The position numbers and the translations under genes are program-made. 64,000 bases of DNA from positions 4,278,001 to 4,342,000 of the forward strand of contig NZ_CP116942.1 in assembly GCF_028532485.1 (NCBI RefSeq). The letters are read 5' to 3'. Below the pieces are notes generated by a model. That model worked only from the letters and a program-made list of their open reading frames with translations. It made no database searches and was not told where the DNA came from. This document shows, piece after piece, positions 1 to 5,783 of the stretch. How positions within the stretch are numbered: the stretch's first letter is position 1; every line of letters begins with the position of its first letter. This DNA comes from Iamia majanohamensis (GTDB lineage: Bacteria > Actinomycetota > Acidimicrobiia > Acidimicrobiales > Iamiaceae).

Positions 1-137
1 GCCGGGGCGGCCTCCGGGGTGCGCTCGCCCAGGCCGTGGACGGCGAGCAGCGGGCGGACCGCGGGGTCCGAGCCGTCGCGGAGGTGGTGGAGGGCGAGGG
101 CGACCCGGTTGTGGGTGAGGGTCACGGTGGCGGTCAC
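1..137 (-). CDS. Alpha/beta hydrolase, N-terminal part, cut by window edge
   Basis: Only the first 45 codons are visible. The reading begins MTATVTLTHNRVALALHHL and continues to LLAVHGLGERTPE. The pattern of a beta strand followed by V-H-G-L-G is the oxyanion-loop region typical of alpha/beta hydrolases. The GTG start overlaps the stop of the upstream hydrolase by four bases (GTGA), so the two are probably co-transcribed and translationally coupled. The nucleophile and acid/base residues lie outside the window, so substrate cannot be guessed. Confidence 0.6.
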   Translation of the reverse strand, partial: MTATVTLTHNRVALALHHLRDGSDPAVRPLLAVHGLGERTPEAAP

Positions 138-1108
138 GACAGGTGCTCCAGGACCAGGTCGGCGATGCGCCGGGGCTGCTCGATGTGGAGGAAGTGGCCG
201 GCGCCGTCGAGGCCGACGTAGCGGCCGCCGGGCGGCAGGTTGGGCACCACGTCCTCCGGCAGCGTGCCCCAGCCCATGACCTCCAGCTCCAGGCCGAGGA
301 CGCAGAGCACCGGCATGCCCAGGCTGGGGAGGCGCCACATGGACCACTCCGGCCGCCACGGGCCGAAGCCCCCCATGCGCATCGAGGGGTCGATCTTCCA
401 GCGCCAGCCGTCGTCGGACCGGCGGGCCCCGATGGGCACGACGTAGCGCAGCCACGCCGGGTCGAGGCGGGGGTTCATGCGGCCCCGGCGGGTGGCCAGG
501 TCCTCGATGGTGCCGGGGCGCCGGTCCTTGGTGCCCGCCGCGGCGCGGTGGTCGAGCCAGGCCTCGAGCTCCTCGGCCCGCAGGCGGGTGCGGTGGTGCT
601 CGGGGACGTCGGGCCAGCTGCGGGCGGAGGGCAGGCCGTCGAGGTTGACCAGGCGGCTGACCCGGTGGGGGCAGGCGTCGGCCAGCTGGAGGGCGAGGGC
701 GCCCCCCTTGCTGTGGCCGAGGACGGGGAGGGCGCCGTCGGTGACCGAGGCCAGCACCGCGGCGGCGTCGCGCAGGTCGGCCTCCCACGAGTACAGGGGG
801 GCGTGGTCGGAGTCGCCGTGGCCCCGCTGGTCCCAGGCCACGACCCGCCAGCCCTCGTCCGCGAGGAGGGGGGCCAGGCAGTCGTAGGTGCCGGCGAAGT
901 CGAACCCGCCGTGGGCGAACAGCACCGGCGGCCCGTCGGCCGGGCCCCACTCCCAGGTGCTGAGGCGCAGGCCGTGGCTGTCGACCCACCGGTGGCGGTC
1001 GGGGCGACGGGCCCCCGGGTAGCTGTGGTCGACGCCCTCGGGCCCCGGCTCGGAGGCCAGGCGGGCCCGGTCCCGGCCGGCGGTGGGGACGGGGGCCGCG
1101 ATGGTCAC
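134..1108 (-). CDS. Alpha/beta fold hydrolase
   Basis: A 324-residue alpha/beta hydrolase. Visible signatures are the oxyanion-hole motif FAHGGFDF near residue 65, the nucleophile elbow GHSKGG (Ser near residue 133) and the C-terminal GAGHFLHIEQP, which supplies the catalytic His. The family covers esterases, epoxide hydrolases, haloalkane dehalogenases and C-C hydrolases. The sequence does not decide between these, so the substrate is unknown. No signal peptide is seen, so it is probably cytoplasmic. It is the first gene of a two-gene unit with the partial hydrolase at the left edge. Its GTG start lies only a few bases downstream of a TATCCT -10-like element, so the mRNA may be leaderless. 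A 16-bp palindrome lies just upstream. Confidence 0.85.
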   Translation of the reverse strand: MTIAAPVPTAGRDRARLASEPGPEGVDHSYPGARRPDRHRWVDSHGLRLSTWEWGPADGPPVLFAHGGFDFAGTYDCLAPLLADEGWRVVAWDQRGHGDSDHAPLYSWEADLRDAAAVLASVTDGALPVLGHSKGGALALQLADACPHRVSRLVNLDGLPSARSWPDVPEHHRTRLRAEELEAWLDHRAAAGTKDRRPGTIEDLATRRGRMNPRLDPAWLRYVVPIGARRSDDGWRWKIDPSMRMGGFGPWRPEWSMWRLPSLGMPVLCVLGLELEVMGWGTLPEDVVPNLPPGGRYVGLDGAGHFLHIEQPRRIADLVLEHLS

Positions 1109-1114
1109 CGGGCG

Positions 1115-1145
1115 AGGATACCGAGCCGGTTGACCGCGCGGTCAA
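1115..1145 (-). promoter_or_regulatory. Promoter with perfect 16-bp palindrome upstream of hydrolase operon
   Basis: Positions 1130-1145 read TTGACCGCGCGGTCAA, a perfect palindrome. On the minus strand its first half doubles as a -35-like TTGACC (1145-1140), followed 19 bases later by TATCCT (1120-1115). The GTG start is at 1108. The pattern resembles operators of TetR-family repressors such as RutR (TTGACCAnnTGGTCAA). No regulator gene lies next to it. Operator function is inference. Confidence 0.5.
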
Positions 1146-1222
1146 GACGACGGTGGGCCCGGCCGACACTTCGACGGCGACGGAGGAGATGGGAGCGCGT
1201 GACCGATGACCGGTAGCCTCTG

Positions 1223-2596
1223 GTGCCTGTGAGGAGCCCTGTCCCCAAGGCCCGCCTGCGTCGGGCGCAGGGCCATCGCAACCTCCTCACCGGCTCGGCG
1301 ATGCTCGTCGTGGGCGCCGGCATCCAGGCCCTCTCGGGGGCGGTGTTCTGGCTCATCGCGGCCAAGCTCGACACCACCGCCGACGTCGGCGACGCGGCCA
1401 AGCTCTTCCAGTCGGTCCTGTTCGTGACCTACCTGGCCGGGCTCGGCCTCCCCATCTCGCTGGCCCGCTACGCGGCCGGGCGCGACGAGGAGAGCGACGT
1501 CACCTTCACCTGGGGGGTGGTGGCCACCGTCAGCGCCGGGGTGGTGATGGGGCTGGCCTACGTGGCGGCCCTGCACTCGTCGGCCACCGACGTCCTCACC
1601 GACTGGAACCCGGTGCTCGGGCCGATGCTGTTCGCCGTCATCGTGGCCGGCGCCGCCCTGTCGATGATCGCCGACGTGCGGTGCATGACCGCCCGGCGCT
1701 GGAACCTCGTCATCCTCCGCATCAGCCTCGTGGGCCTGGCCCGGTTCCCCCTGCTGTTCCTCATGCGCGACGGCGAGCACCGGGGCCTGTGGCTGTTCGT
1801 CTTCGCCACCGCCCCGCTGGCCGCCTCCGGCATCATCACCGCCGTGGTCGCCCCCCGCCTGGCCGGGGGCCGGCTCCGCCTCGGGCCCCGCCCGTCGACG
1901 GCCCGCCAGGCCGTGCGGTACTCCGGGGTCAACTACGTGTCCCAGCTGGCCTACCAGGCGCCCTACTTCGCCCTGCCGGTGATCGTGCTCACCTTCGTCA
2001 CCTCCGACGCCTACGCCAGCTTCAACGTGGCGTGGGGCATCGTGGCGGTGGCCTTCTACGTGCCCATCGCCCTGGGCCAGGCCCTGCTCGCCGAGGGTGG
2101 GCGCGACGGGGCCCACCTCCGCTCGCAGGTGAAGCTGGCGATGGTGCTGGCCCTCGGGCTCATGACGGCGGGCGCGCTGTTCACCTGGTTCGGCCGCGAC
2201 CTGGTCACCACCATCTACGGGCCCGACTACTCCGAGGCGGCCCGCGTGCTGCCGGCCATGGTGGCTGCCGGCATCCCCTGGGCCGTGACCTCGCTGCTGC
2301 TCTCCGAGGTGCGGATCCTGCACCGCCACGCCGCCACCGTGGTGATCACCCTCGGGCTGACCGCGGCGATCGTGGTGCCCGCCCTCATCCTGGTGCCCGA
2401 CGACGGCATCGACGGGGCCAGCGTGTCGTGGTTCATCGGCAACCTGGTGGCCGCGGCCATCGCCATCGGGGCCACCCTGGTGAGCCGGGCCCGGGTGGCG
2501 GCCGGGGCGCCGGTGGAGGACCCGTCGCTCTCCGCCCCCGAGACCGCGGCCGACGCCGCCGAGGTGGGCATCACCCTGGCCGAGCACTCGGCCTGA
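1223..2596 (+). CDS. Oligosaccharide flippase family membrane protein (Wzx/MOP-like)
   Basis: A 457-residue protein with about 12-14 hydrophobic segments spread over its whole length, beginning with LLTGSAMLVVGAGIQALSG. Segment layout and size fit the polysaccharide-flippase branch of the MOP superfamily (Wzx/RfbX), which flips lipid-linked oligosaccharides across the cytoplasmic membrane. The soluble C-terminal tail (about 40 residues, Ala/Glu/Asp rich) is short. No glycosyltransferase genes are adjacent, so the glycan cannot be named. The GTG at 1223 is used; a second GTG two codons later is possible. Low sequence conservation in this superfamily limits certainty. Confidence 0.75.
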   Translation: MPVRSPVPKARLRRAQGHRNLLTGSAMLVVGAGIQALSGAVFWLIAAKLDTTADVGDAAKLFQSVLFVTYLAGLGLPISLARYAAGRDEESDVTFTWGVVATVSAGVVMGLAYVAALHSSATDVLTDWNPVLGPMLFAVIVAGAALSMIADVRCMTARRWNLVILRISLVGLARFPLLFLMRDGEHRGLWLFVFATAPLAASGIITAVVAPRLAGGRLRLGPRPSTARQAVRYSGVNYVSQLAYQAPYFALPVIVLTFVTSDAYASFNVAWGIVAVAFYVPIALGQALLAEGGRDGAHLRSQVKLAMVLALGLMTAGALFTWFGRDLVTTIYGPDYSEAARVLPAMVAAGIPWAVTSLLLSEVRILHRHAATVVITLGLTAAIVVPALILVPDDGIDGASVSWFIGNLVAAAIAIGATLVSRARVAAGAPVEDPSLSAPETAADAAEVGITLAEHSA

Positions 2597-2672
2597 GGGG
2601 CCCCGGCTCGGGGAGCAGGGCCCGGGGGGCCGGGAGCCAGGCGCAGCGGCGTCCGGCCCACGGCCCCGGCGG

Positions 2673-2819
2673 TCAGATGAGCGCCCGGGCCAGCACCAGG
2701 GCGAGCAGCACGATCAACCCGGCTGCGACCAGCACCTCGGCGCGCGCCCGCCCGTGCTGGTGGGTGGCGGGGGAGGTGCGGCCGCCGGGGGGACGACCGC
2801 GACCGGGGTCGGGGCGCAT
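2673..2819 (-). CDS. Possible small C-terminally anchored membrane protein
   Basis: An ATG at 2819 opens 48 codons: a basic, Gly/Pro-rich N-terminus followed by a single hydrophobic helix (VLVAAGLIVLLALVLARALI) ending the protein. It follows pilT on the same strand and could be its last operon partner. No convincing ribosome-binding site is visible. A longer in-frame version could start at a GTG at 2909, directly after the pilT stop. It may be a chance reading frame. Confidence 0.3.
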   Translation of the reverse strand: MRPDPGRGRPPGGRTSPATHQHGRARAEVLVAAGLIVLLALVLARALI

Positions 2820-2910
2820 CGGCGCGGAGGCTAACCGAGAAGGCCCCCGGCTCCGCTCGGGGCCGGGCCGGGCCGGTCCCCCACCACCGCGCCCGGGGCC
2901 GGCGCCCACC

Positions 2911-4473
2911 TCAGCCGGTGGGGACGAGGCCGAGGCCGAGCGAGGTGGACAGGCCCTGGGGGTCGCGGGCCCGCTTGACGGCCTCGTGGGGGTCGACCGC
3001 CCCCGAGCGCACGAGGTCGGCGAGGGACTCGTCGAGGGTCTGCATGCCCAGCTTGCGACCGGAGGTGATGGTGTTGGGGATCTGGTGCACCTTGCCGTCG
3101 CGGATGAGGGCCCGCAGCGCCGGCGTGGCGAGCAGGATCTCGCAGGCGGGCACCCGACGGCGACCGTCGGTGGTGGGCAGCAGCTGCTGGGCCACGATGC
3201 CCTGGAGGGTGGCGGCCAGCTGGGTGCGGACCTGGGCCTGCTGCTCGGGCGGGAACACGTCGACGATGCGGTCGACGGTCTGGCTCGAGTCCTGGGTGTG
3301 CAGGGTGGCGAAGACGAGGTGGCCGGTCTCGGCCGCGGTGATGGCGGTGCTCACCGTCTCCAGGTCGCGCATCTCGCCCACCAGCACGACGTCGGGGTCC
3401 TGGCGCAGGGCCTGGGTGAGGGCGACGTTGAAGCCGTCGGTGTCGTCGCCGACCTCGCGCTGGTTGACCAGGGCGGTCTTCGACGTGTGGACGAACTCGA
3501 TGGGGTCCTCGATGGTGACGACGTGGGCCTGGCGCCGCTGGTTCACCAGGTCGATGACCGACGCCAGGGTGGTGGACTTGCCCGACCCGGTGGGCCCGGT
3601 GACGAGGACGAGGCCGCGGGGCAGGTCGGCGAGGGAGGCCACCACCGGTGGCATGCCGATGTGGTCGAAGGGGACCACCTCGAAGGGGATGAGCCGGAGG
3701 GCCATTCCCACCGCCCCCTTCTGCACGTAGAGGTTGACCCGGAGGCGCAGGCGGCCGGGGATGGCGTAGGCCAGGTCGAGCTCGCGCCGCTCCTCGAAGC
3801 GGGCCCGCTGGCGGCCGTTGATGATCGACATGGCCATGTCGCGCACCTCGGCCGCGCCCAGGCGCTCGCTCTCGGGCATGCGCACCAGCTCGCCGAGGAT
3901 GCGGACGAAGGGCTGCTCGTCGGCCGCGAGGTGCAGGTCGGACGCCCCCAGCTCGAGGGTGCGCTCGATGAGGGCGACGAGCCGCTTCTCGGGGGCGGAC
4001 ACGATGGTGGCGGCGCCACCGGCGCCCGGACCGCCGGTGAGCTGGGCGGCGGCGCTGGCGATCTCGGCCCGCTCGCCGGCGACGGCGTCGACCTCGTAGC
4101 CCGCCTGGGAGAGGGCCTCGCTGACGGCGTGCATCACCTCGCCGTCGGCCGGCATGGGGAAGGCGACGGTGACCCGGTGGCCGTCGACGTCGAGGCCGAG
4201 CACACCGTGGGCGTCGGCCAGCTCCCGGGGCACGGCGGCCAGGGCCTCGGGGTTGACCACCGCGTCCTCGAGGTCGACGAAGCGCAGGCCCGAGGCGGCG
4301 GCGTGGCCGATGGCCAGGTCCTTGTCGCCCAGCTCGGCGTGGCGTCGGACGAGGGCGTCGACGGGCTCACCGGAGGTGGCGGCCTCGCCCAGCACCTCCT
4401 GCGCCGTCTGCTTGGTGATGACGTGGCGGGCGACGAGCGCCTCCACGAACCGGCGGCCCTGGCTGGCGAGCAT
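2911..4473 (-). CDS. pilT: Type IV pilus retraction ATPase PilT with N-terminal MshEN-like domain
   Basis: A 520-residue hexameric AAA+-type secretion ATPase. Residues 163-520 match PilT: Walker A GPTGSGKS (293-300), Walker B region DPDVVLVGEMRD (360-370), His box GHLVFATLHT (384-393) and ALRALIRDG (452-460), which corresponds to the AIRNLIRE retraction motif of PilT. Classical PilT is about 345 residues. The extra N-terminal 150 or so residues resemble the MshEN/T2SSE_N domain normally found on PilB-type extension ATPases. Role by family: depolymerises the pilus from the cytoplasmic face, allowing twitching or DNA uptake. It is downstream of the major pilin, separated by a strong hairpin that may lower its expression relative to pilin. 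The ATG is preceded by AGGGGGAA. Confidence 0.93.
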   Translation of the reverse strand: MLASQGRRFVEALVARHVITKQTAQEVLGEAATSGEPVDALVRRHAELGDKDLAIGHAAASGLRFVDLEDAVVNPEALAAVPRELADAHGVLGLDVDGHRVTVAFPMPADGEVMHAVSEALSQAGYEVDAVAGERAEIASAAAQLTGGPGAGGAATIVSAPEKRLVALIERTLELGASDLHLAADEQPFVRILGELVRMPESERLGAAEVRDMAMSIINGRQRARFEERRELDLAYAIPGRLRLRVNLYVQKGAVGMALRLIPFEVVPFDHIGMPPVVASLADLPRGLVLVTGPTGSGKSTTLASVIDLVNQRRQAHVVTIEDPIEFVHTSKTALVNQREVGDDTDGFNVALTQALRQDPDVVLVGEMRDLETVSTAITAAETGHLVFATLHTQDSSQTVDRIVDVFPPEQQAQVRTQLAATLQGIVAQQLLPTTDGRRRVPACEILLATPALRALIRDGKVHQIPNTITSGRKLGMQTLDESLADLVRSGAVDPHEAVKRARDPQGLSTSLGLGLVPTG

Positions 4474-4525
4474 GGTGTGGTTCCCCCTGGGTGGTGTGGG
4501 TGGCCCGGGTCGGGCCGAACGTGTC

Positions 4526-4556
4526 GGAGGCCCGCCCCTCTTGGGGACGGGCCTCC
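4526..4556 (-). terminator. Hairpin between major pilin and pilT
   Basis: GGAGGCCCG (4526-4534) pairs with CGGGCCTCC (4548-4556), extended by CCCC/GGGG with one bulged base around a TCTT loop: a 13-bp stem. It sits between the pilin stop (4599) and pilT start (4473). No T-run follows on the minus strand, so it is either a factor-assisted or leaky terminator, or an mRNA-stabilising 3' hairpin for pilin. The role is inferred. Confidence 0.6.
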
Positions 4557-4598
4557 TTCACAGGCTTGGCGATGTGACAGAGCGCAGCGCTGAGTGGA

Positions 4599-4979
4599 CT
4601 AGCAGCGCCCGTTCGAGTCCGGGGTCACGGTGACCTCGCCCTCCGAGCCCGTTGCGGTGCTGATGCTCACGTTGGCGAGCTCGGTGGCCACGTCGGCGGG
4701 CTCGGTCTCGATGTAGTTGCCGGTCGCCAGCTGGGACTTGCTGGGGACAGAGCCGCCATTGTCGGTCATGTACGCCACCACGGCGGCCTGGATCGACTGC
4801 GTCTCGGTCTCGCAGGCCTCCTCCTCGCCGCGGTCCTGGAGCGCACCGACGCCCAGGATGACCACCGCAGCGAGCACGCCGAGGATCGCGATGACGACGA
4901 GGAGCTCGATGAGCGTGAAGCCCTTCTGACCCACGGACTTGTCGGTCCAGCGATCGCTGGCATGGATGTGCTTCAGCAC
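4599..4979 (-). CDS. Major type IV pilin (prepilin)
   Basis: A 126-residue class III-signal pilin. A basic leader of 20 residues ends in QKG, then FTLIELLVVIAILGVLAAVVI. Cleavage is expected after Gly20, giving Phe+1 and Glu+5 (Glu25). The mature part is about 106 residues, with Cys at 56 and at the C-terminus (NGRC) that could form the usual pilin disulfide loop. It polymerises into the pilus shaft via the hydrophobic helix. Its size, its own promoter region and strong RBS (AAGGGGGGA before GTG) suggest it is the major pilin. The cluster lacks a visible prepilin peptidase, which must be encoded elsewhere. Confidence 0.92.
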   Translation of the reverse strand: MLKHIHASDRWTDKSVGQKGFTLIELLVVIAILGVLAAVVILGVGALQDRGEEEACETETQSIQAAVVAYMTDNGGSVPSKSQLATGNYIETEPADVATELANVSISTATGSEGEVTVTPDSNGRC

Positions 4980-5053
4980 GGGTCCCCCCTTGGGATTTCT
5001 GACGTCGTTGTGGCCTTCACGCCACGTTGACCAGCGGGCTGCTGGACTGCAGC

Positions 5054-5081
5054 ATCCTAGACCATCCCTAGCAAGTGTTGC
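5054..5081 (-). promoter_or_regulatory. Candidate promoter of the major pilin
   Basis: The 159-bp gap upstream of the pilin is less GC-rich than its surroundings. On the minus strand GCAACA (5081-5076), a 16-base spacer and TAGGAT (5059-5054) form a sigma70-like pair. This predicts a leader of roughly 65-70 bases. CTAGG is repeated just upstream (CTAGGGAT then CTAGGAT). The calls are by eye only. Confidence 0.35.
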
Positions 5082-5138
5082 CCTGGGCCAAACGACCCAT
5101 ACGGCGGAAGGTGCCGCTGAGGCCCGTGCGGCTCGAGA

Positions 5139-5783
5139 TCACTCGTACAGGGTCCAGGTGAGGATCTTGGGAACGATGGCCCGCTCGGAGGGGGTCGCGA
5201 AGCCGGGGTCGATGTCGAAGCGAACGCGAGCCCTTCCGAGCTCCTGCACGTCGGGGCCGTCCATGCACTCGTAGCGGTCGCCCTGCGCCCTGTCGGTGCC
5301 GGGCGCGCCGCACGTCACGACGAAGGTGACGTCTCGCGCCGCCTGAGTGGGGACGGAGGCGGTGCTGTCGATGTCGGGCCCCCCGGATGCGGCGACGCCT
5401 GATGTCGGCTCGCACGTGACGGTCAGGTACGAGCCCGACACCATGACCTGGGACGCCCCGGGGACCGTGGCCTCATCCAGGGGGAGCTGGACGGCGCAGG
5501 GAGGGACGGTGCCACTTGGCGTGACCGGGCTGCTCTGGGCCATGGCCGGGTTGGCCTTGACCATCTGGACTGCGACCTCGAGTGCCGCATCAGTGCCGTA
5601 GCGCAGCGTGCGGTCCACCCGGTACGTGTGCAGCGCCTTGGTGCCCGTGATCGTGAACCCGAGCAGGGACACGAGCAGCGCGAAGGAGATCGCGATGAAC
5701 AGAAGCACGAAGATGAGGGAGGCACCGTCCTCGGCTCCGGTTCGCGGACCGGCACCCCGACGGCGACCATGGCGGAGGGTCAC
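5139..5783 (-). CDS. PilX-like minor pilus-assembly protein
   Basis: A 214-residue protein with a short basic N-terminus and then EDGASLIFVLLFIAISFALL, a hydrophobic helix at about residues 19-45 like that of PilX/GspK-type minor pilins. It lacks a canonical F-T-L-I-E site. The rest is a soluble domain containing Cys residues (PPCAVQL, VTCEP, VTCGA, YECMD) that could form disulfides outside the membrane. The GTG start overlaps the stop of the large pilin by four bases, so it belongs to the same operon. By position it should prime or modulate pilus assembly. The family match is weak. Confidence 0.65.
   Translation of the reverse strand: MTLRHGRRRGAGPRTGAEDGASLIFVLLFIAISFALLVSLLGFTITGTKALHTYRVDRTLRYGTDAALEVAVQMVKANPAMAQSSPVTPSGTVPPCAVQLPLDEATVPGASQVMVSGSYLTVTCEPTSGVAASGGPDIDSTASVPTQAARDVTFVVTCGAPGTDRAQGDRYECMDGPDVQELGRARVRFDIDPGFATPSERAIVPKILTWTLYE

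Noticed and set aside
143-1216. Plus-strand frame opposite the first hydrolase
   Set aside because: Low-complexity shadow; the minus strand has a catalytic triad pattern.
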